From positions 124,001-188,000 of the forward strand of contig CAWISK010000007.1 of NCBI GenBank assembly GCA_963838805.1: DNA of 64,000 nucleotides. Direction: 5' to 3'. The stretch is from CAVRQM01 sp963838805 (lineage in GTDB: Bacteria; Pseudomonadota; Alphaproteobacteria; Acetobacterales; Acetobacteraceae). The position numbers and the translations under genes are program-made. The stretch's first letter is position 1; every line of letters starts with the position of its first letter. Under the pieces are notes generated by a model, which saw only the letters and a program-made list of their open reading frames with translations, ran no database searches and had not been told where the DNA came from. This document shows positions 7,884 through 18,029 of the stretch, piece after piece.

Positions 7884-10800
7884 TCAGCTCGTGGTCGCGC
7901 CCATCCGCTCCGCGAGCTTCGGCATCCGGCTCGCACGGCGCGGCGCCAGCCAGTGCTGCACGCGGTCGAGATAGAGATAGACCACGGGCGTCGTGTACAG
8001 CGTCAGCACCTGGCTCACCATCAGCCCGCCGACCATGGCAAAGCCCAGTGGGCGGCGCAATTCGGAGCCCGCGCCGTGGCTCAGCATCAACGGCAGGCCG
8101 GTCAGCAGGGCCGCCATCGTGGTCATCAGGATCGGCCGGAAGCGCAGCAGGCAGGCCTCGCGAATGGCGTCCTGCGGCGTCTGTCCGTCGCGCCGCTCGG
8201 CGTTGATGGCGAAGTCCACCATCATGATCCCGTTCTTCTTGACGATGCCGATCAGCAGGATAATGCCGATCAGCGCGATCACCGACAGGTCGTAGCCGAA
8301 GATCATCAGCATCAGCAGCGCGCCGACGCCGGCTGCGGGCAGGGTGGACAGGATCGTCAGAGGCAGGATGTAGCTCTCGTACAAGATGCCCAGGATGATG
8401 TAGACGACGATCAGCGCCGCGGCGATCAGGTACGGCTCGCTCGACAGCGATGACTGGAACGCCTGCGCCGTGCCCTGGAAGCTGCCTTGCAGCGTGGCGG
8501 GCGTGCCGAGCTGCGCCATCGCCGCGTTGATCGCATCCACCGCCTGACCAAGGGATGCTTTCGGTGCGAGATTGAACGAGATCGTGACCGCCGGAAACTG
8601 GCTCTGGTGGTTGATCGACAACGGCTGCACCGGCTTGGTATCGACCTTGACGAAGGTCGAGAGCGGCACAACCGTGCCGCTGGCCGACCGGACGTATAGC
8701 TTGTCCAGGGTCGCGAGCTTGCCCCGATCGGCGTCCGGCACCTCCAGGATCAAATGGTACGAGTTGACCTGCGTGAAATACTGCGCGATCTGCGCCTGTC
8801 CGAAGGCGTCATCGAGCGTCTGGTCGATCACGGCAGGCTGGATTCCGAACCGTGCGGCGGCGTCGCGGTCGATGGTGAGCGTCGCTGTATTGCCGCCCAC
8901 TTCCTGGTCCGAGGCGACATCGCGTAGCTGCGGCAGCGTCTTGAGCTTCGCCAAAACCTTCGGTGCCCAAGTGTACAGCTCGTGCCCGTCGGCGTCCTGG
9001 AAGCGTGGTACTGGTACAGCGTCTTGGTCAGGCGCCCGCCCACCTGCACGTCCTGACGGGCCTGAAGGAACATCTGCGCCCCCTCGACCTTCGCGAGCTT
9101 CGGCCGCAATCGGGCGATGATCTGTTGCGCCGTGGCGTGGCGCTCTTTGAACGGCTTCAGCGTGATATAGGCCCGTCCATTGTTCTCGGTCTGGCCGCCG
9201 CCGGCGCCCACGGCGGAGGAGACGTCCTGGATGTCCGGGTCGGCCAGCAGCACATTGATCAAGGCGCGCTGCCGGTCCGACATGGCGGCGAAGGAGATGT
9301 CCGACGCGCCCTCGGAGAGGCCGAACAGCAGACCGTTGTCCTGATCCGGGAAGAAGCCCTTGGGGATCGTGATATAGAGAAACACGGTCAGGCTGACCGT
9401 CCCCAGGAACACCATCAACGTGACGAACCGGAACCGCAGCGCGATGTCGAGCGTGCGCGCGTAGAAGCCGATCAGCGCCTGGAACATGCGCTCGGTCGTG
9501 CGGTACACCACGCCGTGGCTGCTCTGATGGCGCAGGAAGCGCGAGCACATCATGGGTGTCAGCGTGAGCGAGATGAAGGCCGAGAGCACGACGGCGATGG
9601 TCACCGTCACGGCGAACTCGCGGAACAGCCGGCCGACGATGCCGCCCATCAGCAGCAGCGGAATGAACACCGCGATCAGCGACATGCTGATCGACACGAT
9701 GGTAAAGCCGATCTCGCCCGCGCCCTTGAGCGCCGCCTCGACCGGTTTCATGCCTTCCTCGACGTGGCGATAGACATTCTCCAGCATGACGATGGCGTCG
9801 TCGATCACGAAGCCCACCGCGATCGTCAGCGCCATCAGCGAGAGATTGTCGATGCTGTAGCCGAACAGGTACATCACGGCGAAGGTGGCAACCAGCGCCA
9901 GAGGCACGGTGACGCTGGGAATGATGGTGGCCCAGATGTTGCGCAGGAACAGGAAGATCACCATCACGACCAGCGCCACCGCCAGCATGAGCGTGAACTG
10001 GACATCAGCCACCGAGGCGCGGATGGTGAGCGTGCGATCGCTGACGATGCGCACATGCACGTCGGGCGGGATCGCCGCGATCAGCGAGGGCATCTTCGCC
10101 TTCACGGCCTCGACCGTGTCGATCACGTTGGCATCCGGCTGCTTGAAGACGATCAACAGGATCGCCGGATGGTTGTTCTGCGAGGCGTGCAGCAGCACGT
10201 TTTCCGGTCCCTCGACCGCCCGGCCGATATCGCGCACCCGCACCGGCGCGCCGTTGCGGTAGGCGACGATGACGTTGTTGTACTCGGCCGCCTTCGTGAT
10301 CTGGTCGTTGTCGTAGATGGTATAGGCCCGGGTCGGCCCGTCGATCGAACCCTTGGAACTGTTCACCGAGGCGTTCACCAGCATCTGGCGCACATCCTCG
10401 AGCGTCATCCCCATCGCTGCGAGCTTCGCCGGATCGACCTGGATTCGCACCGAGCGTTTCTGCTCGCCGCCGATGATGACCTGGCCCACTCCCTTGATCT
10501 GGCTGATCTGCTGGCTCAGCACGCTGTCGGCGTAGTCATCGACGCCGATCAGCGGCCGCGCGTCCGAGGTCATGGCGATGATCAGGATCGGGCTGTCGGA
10601 CGGATTGACCTTGCGGTAGGTGGGCGAGTTGGGCAGGTTCTTCGGCAACTGGCCGCCTGCGGCGTTGATCGCCGCCTGCACGTCGCCCGCCGCCGCGTCG
10701 ATATTGCGGTTCAGGTCGAATTGCAGCGTGACGGTGGTCTGGCCCAGCACGCTGACTGAGGTGAGCTGCGCTACCCCCGGTATCTCGGCGAACTGGCGCT

Positions 10801-11002
10801 CCAGCGGCTGCGCCACAGTCGATGCCATCGTTTCGGGACTCGCCCCCGGCAGCGACGCGCTGACCGAGATCGTCGGGAAATCGACCTTTGGCAGTGGTGC
10901 GACCGGCAGCAGCGGGTAGGCGGCAAGGCCCACGAGCAGCAGCGCCGCCATCAACAGCGAGGTCGCGACGGGTCGGCGGATGAACGGGGCGGAGATACTC
11001 AT
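7884..11002 (-). CDS. RND multidrug efflux transporter, MdtB/MdtC-type (frameshifted)
   Basis: An inner-membrane RND pump of about 1039 residues in two frames. The first begins MSISAPFIRRPVATSLLMAA and carries the N-terminal porter loops and GFVIDDAIVMLENVYRHVEEG (TM4 proton-relay region, with the conserved DD). The second resumes at FQDADGHELYTWAP and runs through GIVKKNGIMMVDFAI to RPLGFAMVGGLMVSQVL. The shift is near base 9005, in the second large periplasmic loop. It follows its adaptor by 10 bases; no TolC-like gene is present, so the outer-membrane channel must be encoded elsewhere. Substrates cannot be inferred. Confidence 0.88.
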
Positions 11003-11012
11003 GCCTTGGCGC

Positions 11013-12161
11013 TCAGCCGCCGGCCCCAGGGGCAGAGGCGGCGGCCGAGACAGGCGCAGTGGCGACCGCGACCTTGGTGCCGCTCTGCAGCCGCTCCTGT
11101 CCGCGCGTCACGACCAGGGTGCCGTCGGTCAGACCCTTGGTCACCACGGCCACCGTGCCGGTGTCCATGCTCACCTGGATCGGCTGCATCGCCACCGTCG
11201 AATTGGGCTTGACCACATAGACGAATTGCCCGTCCGGCCCGTTCTGGACCGCCCCCGAAGGGATCACCAGCGCCTGGTGCAGAATGCCGGTCTGCATGCG
11301 CACGTTGACGAACTGTCCGGGCCAGAGTTTGTCGTCCGGGTTGGGAAAGGTCGCCTTCAGCTTGATCGTCCCGGTGGACTGGTCGATCTGGTTGTCGATG
11401 GTCAGCAGCGTGCCTTGCCCGAGCAGCGTGCGATCATCGGACGCGAACGCCGTGACCGGCAGCTTGCCGCGCGCCATGCCCGCCTGGATTTGCGGCAGGT
11501 CGTCCTGGGGGAGAGTGAAGACCACATAGATCGGGTGGATCTGCGTCACCGTGACGATGCCGGTCGCCTGGCTGGCCTGCACCAGATTGCCCGGATCGAC
11601 CAGCCTGATCCCGGTCCTTCCGTCGATCGGCGAGGTGACGTGGGCATAGTCGAGATTGAGCTGGGCCGCAGCCATCTGCGCATCGTCGCCCTGGAGCGTC
11701 GCCTGCAGCTGAGCCACTGTCGAGCGCTGGGTGTCGACCTGCTGGTGCGAGGCGAAGTCGCTGCGGGCGAGATTGCTGTAGCGCGCGAGGTCGCGCTGGG
11801 CGTTGGCCAGGGCCGCCGCGTCCGCCGCCTTCTTCGCCGCTGCCTGCGCATAGGCGGCGGCATAGGGACGCGGATCGATCTGCGCCAGGGGCTGTCCGGC
11901 CTTGACCTCCTGGCCGTCGGTGAAGAACAGCTTGTCGATCGTGCCATCGACGCGCGCGCGCAACAGGACGGAATTGTACGCCTGTACGCTGCCGATATTG
12001 TGCAGCGTGACCGGCACGTCCTGCCGCGTCGCCTTCTGCGCCTGCACCGGAACGCCGCTGGGCGCCGTCCGGGCCGGCGCGGCGGCTGCGAGCGCGGCTG
12101 CCAGGAGCGGCAGGCCCAGCCATACGGCGCGGAGCCTCATCCAGTTGCGGAGATGGTGCAT
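11013..12161 (-). CDS. RND efflux periplasmic adaptor, MdtA-like
   Basis: A 382-residue membrane fusion protein. A signal/anchor segment (WLGLPLLAAALAAAAPA) is followed by a lipoyl half-motif (VQAYNSVLLRARVDGTIDKLFFTDGQEVKAGQPLAQIDPRP), an Ala/Gln-rich alpha-hairpin, the second lipoyl half (YAHVTSPIDGRTGIRLVDPGNLVQA) and the beta-barrel (YVVFTLPQDDLPQIQ). It bridges the RND pump to an outer-membrane channel. It lies immediately upstream of the pump on the same strand, so the two form an operon. ATG 12140 (MRLRAVW) is an alternative start. Confidence 0.9.
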   Translation of the reverse strand: MHHLRNWMRLRAVWLGLPLLAAALAAAAPARTAPSGVPVQAQKATRQDVPVTLHNIGSVQAYNSVLLRARVDGTIDKLFFTDGQEVKAGQPLAQIDPRPYAAAYAQAAAKKAADAAALANAQRDLARYSNLARSDFASHQQVDTQRSTVAQLQATLQGDDAQMAAAQLNLDYAHVTSPIDGRTGIRLVDPGNLVQASQATGIVTVTQIHPIYVVFTLPQDDLPQIQAGMARGKLPVTAFASDDRTLLGQGTLLTIDNQIDQSTGTIKLKATFPNPDDKLWPGQFVNVRMQTGILHQALVIPSGAVQNGPDGQFVYVVKPNSTVAMQPIQVSMDTGTVAVVTKGLTDGTLVVTRGQERLQSGTKVAVATAPVSAAASAPGAGG

Positions 12162-12258
12162 GAGCCTGGTCCGTGATTGCGAGCCGACAGAGACCGCACC
12201 GCAGCATGGCAGCGCCGGGCGGGCCAGTCACGAGCAGCCAGGAGACGTTACGCGCAAT

Positions 12259-13071
12259 TCACGCGGGCGCACACAGGTCTATCGCAGGCCCACCCAGGAT
12301 GTGACCCTGATCGGTCGGGCGCGGTACGCGGCCAGCGTCCGGCCGGAAGCTCCCGCGGGCAGGGGCAGGACTTCGCGCACCACTCGGGCGATTGCCGAGC
12401 ATGAAGGGGCCGCTGGTCACTGGCTGGCCGATTTCCGCCATCCGGATGTTGCTCGGCTGGGCCTGCTCCGCCGGGAGTGCAGCCATGACGCGGCGTCGGT
12501 ACTCTGCGCCCAGTTCCGGCGTGGCCGAATGGTACCAAGCGGTCGCAGTCGCCCAATTGCCGGTCTGGGCATGGAGCTGAGTGAGGAAGCGCGCCGCGTA
12601 GTCCGCATTGCGCCCCGGGTCGAACGCCTCGTCCAACGAGGCGAAGGCCTCCGGGTGGTACATCAGGTTGACCTGCATGCAGCCAACGTCGATCGACCGG
12701 ACCCCTTCGGACTGCAGCGCCCGTACCGCGGCAACGGCCTCCACCTTGGTTTGAAAGACGTGATCCACGCCCTCGGCATTGATGCTCCAGGGCCATGGAT
12801 CGACCCGGCCCGCGCCGTCGCTGCGGCCGCTCTCGACGCGGCCGATCGCCGCCATAAGCGGCGGCGGGATGCCCGCCCGCTGCGCCGCCGCGGCGATTGC
12901 CGCACGGCATTGCTGACCCGGCGTGAGCGGAGTGGCGCGTGCCGCGGGTCCGGCGGGAGCAGCTTGTGGCGAACGGCCCAGCAGCCATAGCGGCTGCCAT
13001 GCAGCGTGTGCCGGCCGGCCTGTGGCCAGGACCAGAAGCCCGAGCAGCAACGAAGGGACCAACCGCCGCAT
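12259..13071 (-). CDS. lytic transglycosylase, SLT domain
   Basis: A 270-residue exported protein with a signal peptide (MRRLVPSLLLGLLVLATGRPAHA) and an SLT domain. The catalytic glutamate is in MAAIGRVESGR, and DVGCMQVNLMYHPEAFASL is the conserved Gly-Met-Gln-Val segment. It would cleave peptidoglycan glycan strands to 1,6-anhydro products in the periplasm. The C-terminal 60 residues are Pro/Ala/Gly-rich and probably disordered. Similar single-domain SLT proteins occur with secretion and conjugation loci, but no such genes are here. Confidence 0.86.
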   Translation of the reverse strand: MRRLVPSLLLGLLVLATGRPAHAAWQPLWLLGRSPQAAPAGPAARATPLTPGQQCRAAIAAAAQRAGIPPPLMAAIGRVESGRSDGAGRVDPWPWSINAEGVDHVFQTKVEAVAAVRALQSEGVRSIDVGCMQVNLMYHPEAFASLDEAFDPGRNADYAARFLTQLHAQTGNWATATAWYHSATPELGAEYRRRVMAALPAEQAQPSNIRMAEIGQPVTSGPFMLGNRPSGARSPAPARGSFRPDAGRVPRPTDQGHILGGPAIDLCAPA

Positions 13072-13122
13072 GAGCGCAAGCTAAGCCGCGGCGGGTTTAT
13101 CGTCCCTTACCGGTGTTGCCGC

Positions 13123-13731
13123 TCAGCCGCCGACTTGCCTGCGGATCGCGTCGATCAGCGCCTGCACGTCGTAGCCATGCTGGGACAGATAGCTGGCGTA
13201 ATCGCTGCGCTGGGTCAAGCGCAGGCTGGTACTCTCGGCCACCACGTCGACGATCTTCAGTTGGCCACCAATCTCGGCCACGACCCATTGGACATCGGCC
13301 GGGGCGGTGTTGGGGCGAGTGACCGTGGTTCCCACGGCCACATGACCCTCGGCCTGACCGACCCGGCCCATGGCGAAGCCGACGCCGCGATATTCGCCCA
13401 GATGCCCGGTGATGTTGGCGGCCAGCACGCGGTGGAACAGCTTCGTGTATTCCTGCTGCTGCGCCGGCGTTGCCTTGTTCCAGAAGCGGCCCAGCGCGAA
13501 CTTCGCCACGCCGTCCACGTCCACCGTGCGCTCGACGATCGCCGCGAGTTGCGCCTTCCTCTCGCTGTCGCTGGCCTGCCCGTTCGCGACGGCGACCAGC
13601 TGGTCTCCTGTCTGCTTGATGAAGGCGCTGGCCTGTGCGGCGGACTGCGCCCGCAGCGGCGCGATCCCGAGCACCCCATAGAGCGCCGCGCTGGAAACGG
13701 CGGCGAGCAGCCATCGGCGTCGTGTCAGCAT
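13123..13731 (-). CDS. mlaC: MlaC-like phospholipid-binding protein
   Basis: A 202-residue periplasmic Tol-Tgg2/MlaC family protein. A twin-arginine-like signal (LTRRRWLLAAVSSAALYGVLG) precedes DGVAKFALGRFWNKATPAQQQEYTKLF, typical of MlaC. MlaC shuttles phospholipids between the MlaA outer-membrane complex and the inner-membrane MlaFEDB transporter, keeping the outer membrane asymmetric. The ATG at 13731 was chosen because the signal peptide begins there. It follows mlaA by 32 bases, so the two form an mlaA-mlaC operon; the MlaFEDB genes are not in the window. Confidence 0.88.
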   Translation of the reverse strand: MLTRRRWLLAAVSSAALYGVLGIAPLRAQSAAQASAFIKQTGDQLVAVANGQASDSERKAQLAAIVERTVDVDGVAKFALGRFWNKATPAQQQEYTKLFHRVLAANITGHLGEYRGVGFAMGRVGQAEGHVAVGTTVTRPNTAPADVQWVVAEIGGQLKIVDVVAESTSLRLTQRSDYASYLSQHGYDVQALIDAIRRQVGG

Positions 13732-13763
13732 GGAAATCCTGTCATGGCGGTCGGGGTGAAGGA

Positions 13764-14639
13764 TTACTGCACCGAAGGCGAGGTGCCGACAGCCACACCT
13801 GGCTGTGGGGTCGTCGCCGATGGCGCAGAGGGGGTCGCGTTCGGAAACCATGCGGGCACTGTGTGCCGATTGTCGTTGCGAGTCTGCTCGATCTGGGCGT
13901 CGCGGTGCTGCCGGTACAGGCTGCGGAAGGTGGCATAGGGGTCGAGCGCCGATTTCTTGATCTGGTCGATGTCATCGATATGCGCCGCCCGTTCGTCGAG
14001 CGCGCTCACGCCGAAGCGGGCCCAGCCAAGGGCCACGACCACGTCGCCTTGGCCCACCCAGGTCAGCGGGTCGAGCGCGAAATTGCCGGCCAGACCCACC
14101 GCGTCGCGCGGGCCGGACGGCCCGAACAGCGGCAGGAACAGGTACGGACCGTCCGGCAGGCCCCAGATGGCCAGCGTCACGCCGAAATCGGTGTCGTGCT
14201 GCGGATAGCCCCAGCCGTCGGCCACGTCGAATATGCCGCCAATGCCGATCGTGGTGTTGATCAGCAGCCGCATCAGCGTGTCGCCCGCCCGGCGCGGCTT
14301 GCCCTGCATCATGTCGTTGGCGAGCGTCACCGTGTTGGACAGATTGGTGAGGAACTCGTGCGTGTGGGTCCGCACCACCTCCGGCAGCACATCGCGATAG
14401 GCGATCGCCGCCGGGCGAAGCGTCGCCTGATCTATGGCATTGTTGACCTTGTAGATAACGCGGTTCGTCGGCTCCAGCGGATCATTGGTGGCGCGGTAGT
14501 CCGCCAATGCCTCGGGGTCGGACGCGGGCGGCGGCGTGGCGCAGCCGGCCAGCAGGGCCGGAACGATCAGGCAGACCGCCGCGCACGCCATCCTGGCAAG
14601 CGATTGCAACAATGGTGCGGATGGTCGGTTGGCGGGCAT
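13764..14639 (-). CDS. mlaA: MlaA/VacJ outer-membrane lipoprotein
   Basis: A 291-residue protein with a lipoprotein signal (LIVPALLAGC) and the MlaA/VacJ core: NDPLEPTNRVIYKVNNAIDQ, NLSNTVTLANDMMQGK, the GGIFDVADGWG stretch and GLPDGPYLFLPLFGPS. MlaA sits in the outer membrane with a porin and removes mislocalised surface phospholipids, passing them to MlaC, encoded just downstream. The start is ATG 14639 (MPANRPSAP), preceded by GAGGGT; the longer open frame to 14711 adds residues unlike the family. A tail of about 60 residues after the domain is low-complexity. Confidence 0.9.
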   Translation of the reverse strand: MPANRPSAPLLQSLARMACAAVCLIVPALLAGCATPPPASDPEALADYRATNDPLEPTNRVIYKVNNAIDQATLRPAAIAYRDVLPEVVRTHTHEFLTNLSNTVTLANDMMQGKPRRAGDTLMRLLINTTIGIGGIFDVADGWGYPQHDTDFGVTLAIWGLPDGPYLFLPLFGPSGPRDAVGLAGNFALDPLTWVGQGDVVVALGWARFGVSALDERAAHIDDIDQIKKSALDPYATFRSLYRQHRDAQIEQTRNDNRHTVPAWFPNATPSAPSATTPQPGVAVGTSPSVQ

Positions 14640-14804
14640 CAGACCCTCAATAGGGGATTGGGAAAGGCTGCAAGGCGGTTCAAGGCCGGCGCCCGGTGCT
14701 TGATGGACCACGATGGTATGGCGTCAGATGTTGATCCACCGTCTATATCAGGGCTTACACAGGGCACAAGGCACGGGCCGCAGGCCGGGAGACGTTACGT
14801 GCCT

Positions 14805-15833
14805 ATGCACGACAAGTTGCGCCCCGGGGTCGTGGCGCCAACATACGGGGCGGTCCCGGGCCAGGACAAGGAGAGCGCGAGGTTGCACGAAGCCATCCCG
14901 AACGCGACGCTGCCGCCGCTGGAGCGCTGGCTGACAGGCCCGCGTTTCGCGGCGCTGCCGGTGCCGGACGCGCGGCAGCCGGCGCCCGCGCTGTCGTTCG
15001 AGTTCTTCCCGCCTCGCAACGAAACGCTTGAGGCACAGCTTTGGGGATGCATCCGCCGCCTCGCACCGCTGGCTCCGCGTTTCGTCTCCGTCACATATGG
15101 CGCGGGTGGCAGCACCCAGGCGCGCACCCATGCGACGGTGGCGCGGATCGTGACCGAGACCAGTCTGGTTCCGGCCGCGCACCTCACCTGTGTCGGCGCC
15201 AGCCGCGCCGAGGTGGACGCGGTGGCGCGGCGCTATTGGGAGGTGGGGGTGCGACACGTCGTGGCCCTGCGCGGCGATATGCCGGGGGATGTGGCCTATG
15301 CGCCACATGCCGACGGGTATGCCTATGCTGCCGATCTGGTGGCGGGCCTGCGGCGCATCGCTCCGTTCGAAGTGTCGGTCGCCGCCTATCCGGAAACGCA
15401 TCCGGCTGCCGAGAGTGCCGAGGCCGATCTCGACAATCTCCGACGCAAGCTCGACGCCGGGGCGACGCGCGCCATCACGCAGTATTTCTTCGAGGCCGAG
15501 ACCTATCTGCGCTTTCTCGACCGCTGTCTGGCCGCTGGTATCACGGCGCCGATCGTGCCCGGCATCATGCCGGTGTCCAATTTCGCGCAGGCGCGGAAAT
15601 TCTCGGCCATGTGCGGGGCCAGCGTTCCCGACTGGCTGGGCCGCATGTTCGAGGGCACGGAGAACGACCCCGATACGCGGCGCATGGTGGCTGCCGTGAT
15701 TGCCGCCGAGCAGGTACGGCTGCTGCAAGCCAACGGCATCGACGAGTTCCATTTCTATACCCTGAACCGCCCCGACCTGGTGTTCGCCATCGCCCACATC
15801 CTGGGGGTTCGGGCCGCCGCGGCCGCGGAATGA
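14805..15833 (+). CDS. metF: methylenetetrahydrofolate reductase
   Basis: A 342-residue MTHFR. The N-terminal LSFEFFPPRNETLE motif carries the catalytic glutamate, and RFVSVTYGAGGSTQ, VVALRGDMPG and TQYFFEAETYLRF are the conserved FAD/folate blocks of the TIM barrel. It reduces 5,10-methylene-THF to 5-methyl-THF for methionine synthesis. The family is usually near 300 residues; about 45 extra N-terminal residues here may mean a later start. The upstream 90 bases show no methionine riboswitch that I recognise. The helicase gene begins 7 bases after the stop. Confidence 0.93.
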   Translation: MHDKLRPGVVAPTYGAVPGQDKESARLHEAIPNATLPPLERWLTGPRFAALPVPDARQPAPALSFEFFPPRNETLEAQLWGCIRRLAPLAPRFVSVTYGAGGSTQARTHATVARIVTETSLVPAAHLTCVGASRAEVDAVARRYWEVGVRHVVALRGDMPGDVAYAPHADGYAYAADLVAGLRRIAPFEVSVAAYPETHPAAESAEADLDNLRRKLDAGATRAITQYFFEAETYLRFLDRCLAAGITAPIVPGIMPVSNFAQARKFSAMCGASVPDWLGRMFEGTENDPDTRRMVAAVIAAEQVRLLQANGIDEFHFYTLNRPDLVFAIAHILGVRAAAAAE

Positions 15834-15840
15834 GCGTGCC

Positions 15841-18027
15841 ATGACCGAGTATCTGCGCCCGCTCAATCCCGAGCAGCGCGAAGCGGTGGAGACGGTGGAC
15901 GGGCCGCTGCTGGTCCTGGCCGGCGCCGGCACCGGCAAGACGCGCGTGCTGACCACGCGGTTCGCGCATATTCTCATGAGCGGACGCGCCTATCCGGGGC
16001 AGGTGCTGGCCGTGACCTTCACCAACAAGGCGGCGCGCGAGATGCGCGAGCGGGTCGCCGCCATTCTCGGACGGCCCGCCGAGGGGCTGTGGCTCGGCAC
16101 GTTCCACGCGCTGTGCGCGCGGATGCTGCGGCGCCATGCCGAGCATGTCGGGCTGACGGCGAGCTTCAACATTCTGGACACCGATGACCAGCTGCGCTTG
16201 CTGAAACAAGTGATGGAGGCGACGCGCATCGACGTGAAGCGGTTCACGCCGCAGGCGATGATGGGCCTGATCCAGCGCTGGAAGGATCGCGGCCTGACAC
16301 CCACGCGGGTAACCCAGGCCGAGGACAGCGACTTCGCGCATGGGCGGGGAACCGAGGTGTATGCCGGCTACCAGGATCGCCTGCGCACGCTGAACACTGC
16401 TGATTTCGGCGATCTGCTGCTGCACATGACGGAGATCCTGCGCACGCGGCCGGACGTGCTGGCACAATACCACCGCGCCTTCCGCTACATCCTGGTGGAC
16501 GAGTACCAGGACACCAACCTCGTGCAGTATCTGTGGCTGCGGCTGCTGGCGCAGGAGCGACGCAACATCTGCTGCGTGGGCGACGACGACCAGAGCATCT
16601 ATTCGTGGCGCGGCGCCGAGATCGAGAACATATTGCGTTTCGAGAAGGACTTTCCGGGTGCGCGGATCGTCCGGCTGGAGCGAAACTACCGCTCGACCGC
16701 GCCGATCCTGGCCGCCGCCTCCGGCCTGATCGCCCATAACGAGGGGCGGCTGGGCAAGACGCTGCGCTCGGGACGCAACGATACGGCGGGCGAGCGCGTG
16801 TCGGTCGTCGGGCTGTGGGACAGCGACGAGGAGGCGCGCATGGTGGCCGGGCGCATGGAAGGCTTGCAGCGCGACGGCCATGCGCTGGCCGAGATGGCGG
16901 TGCTGGTGCGCGCCGGCTTCCAGACCCGCGCCTTCGAGGAGCGGCTGATCGCCATCGGTCTGCCTTACCGTGTCGTGGGCGGCCTGCGGTTCTATGAACG
17001 CCAGGAGATCCGTGACGCCATCGCCTATGCGCGTGTCCTGCAAAGCCCGGCCGACGATCTGGCGTTCGAGCGCATCGTCAACCTGCCGCGCCGCGGCGTG
17101 GGCGAGCAGGCATTGCGCAGTCTGCACGAGTACGCGCGCGCTCATTCGGTGGCGCTGACCGCAGCGGCGGCTGCGTTGGTCGAGAGCGGTCAGTTGCGGG
17201 GCAAGGTGCGCGACGGACTGCGCACGCTGCTGCACGGCTTCGCCCGCTGGCGCGAACAACTGGAGCGCGATGGGCACGTCACGACGCTTGCCACCATGCT
17301 GGACGAGAGCGGCTACATGGCGATGTGGCAGCAGGACAAATCGCCCGAGGCGCCAGGTCGGCTCGAGAATCTGAAGGAGCTGGTGCGGGCGCTGGCCGAT
17401 TTCGAAACGCTGGCCGGGTTTCTCGACCATGTCAGCCTGGTGATGGAGAATGAGGAGAGTGTCGAGTCGGATCGCGTCAGCCTGATGACCCTGCACGCCG
17501 CAAAGGGATTGGAGTTCGACACCGTGTTTCTGCCGGGCTGGGAGGAAGGGCTGTTTCCCAGCCAGCGCACGATGGACGAGAGCGGGCTCAAGGGGTTGGA
17601 GGAGGAGCGCAGGCTCGCCTATGTCGGCCTGACCCGCGCGCGCAGGCGCGCCGTCGTCAGCCATGCCGCCAACCGGCGCATCTATGCCAATTGGCAGAGC
17701 AGCATCCCGAGCCGCTTCATCGACGAACTGCCCGAGACCGAGGTGGAGCGTAGCGGCTCGACCGCGCTGGGGCGTGAGCGTGCGCTGAACGGTCCCACCG
17801 TGTTTCCCGGCCAGTTCCCGCTGCTGGCGCGCAGGGTGCGCGATGCCGAGGCCTGGGAGGCACCGGCGCGTTCGCCGCCCGCGGAGGTAATCGCCGTCGG
17901 CACGCGAGTATTCCATGACAAGTTCGGCTACGGCACCGTTACCGCCGCAGAGGACCACAAGCTGGACATCGAGTTCGAGAAGGCAGGGGCAAAGCGTCTG
18001 CTCGACAGCTTCGTGCAGCGCGCCTGA
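15841..18027 (+). CDS. UvrD/PcrA-type superfamily 1 DNA helicase
   Basis: A 728-residue SF1A 3'-5' helicase. Motifs in order: Q-motif region LNPEQREAVE, Walker A GAGTGKTRVL, motif Ia AVTFTNKAAREM, motif II VDEYQDTN, motif III GDDDQSIYSWRGAE, motif IV ERNYRST, motif V LMTLHAAKGLEFD and motif VI EERRLAYVGLTRARR. A C-terminal Tudor-like segment (VFHDKFGYGTVTAAEDHKLDIEF) resembles the RNA-polymerase-binding region of PcrA/UvrD. It acts in repair and in clearing replication/transcription conflicts. It overlaps neither neighbour and probably shares a transcript with metF and prmA. Confidence 0.92.
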   Translation: MTEYLRPLNPEQREAVETVDGPLLVLAGAGTGKTRVLTTRFAHILMSGRAYPGQVLAVTFTNKAAREMRERVAAILGRPAEGLWLGTFHALCARMLRRHAEHVGLTASFNILDTDDQLRLLKQVMEATRIDVKRFTPQAMMGLIQRWKDRGLTPTRVTQAEDSDFAHGRGTEVYAGYQDRLRTLNTADFGDLLLHMTEILRTRPDVLAQYHRAFRYILVDEYQDTNLVQYLWLRLLAQERRNICCVGDDDQSIYSWRGAEIENILRFEKDFPGARIVRLERNYRSTAPILAAASGLIAHNEGRLGKTLRSGRNDTAGERVSVVGLWDSDEEARMVAGRMEGLQRDGHALAEMAVLVRAGFQTRAFEERLIAIGLPYRVVGGLRFYERQEIRDAIAYARVLQSPADDLAFERIVNLPRRGVGEQALRSLHEYARAHSVALTAAAAALVESGQLRGKVRDGLRTLLHGFARWREQLERDGHVTTLATMLDESGYMAMWQQDKSPEAPGRLENLKELVRALADFETLAGFLDHVSLVMENEESVESDRVSLMTLHAAKGLEFDTVFLPGWEEGLFPSQRTMDESGLKGLEEERRLAYVGLTRARRRAVVSHAANRRIYANWQSSIPSRFIDELPETEVERSGSTALGRERALNGPTVFPGQFPLLARRVRDAEAWEAPARSPPAEVIAVGTRVFHDKFGYGTVTAAEDHKLDIEFEKAGAKRLLDSFVQRA

Positions 18028-18029
18028 CC

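Noticed and set aside
14712..14804. Methionine-related riboswitch before metF
   Set aside because: The 90-base leader shows no arrangement I could match to SAM or SAH riboswitch classes.
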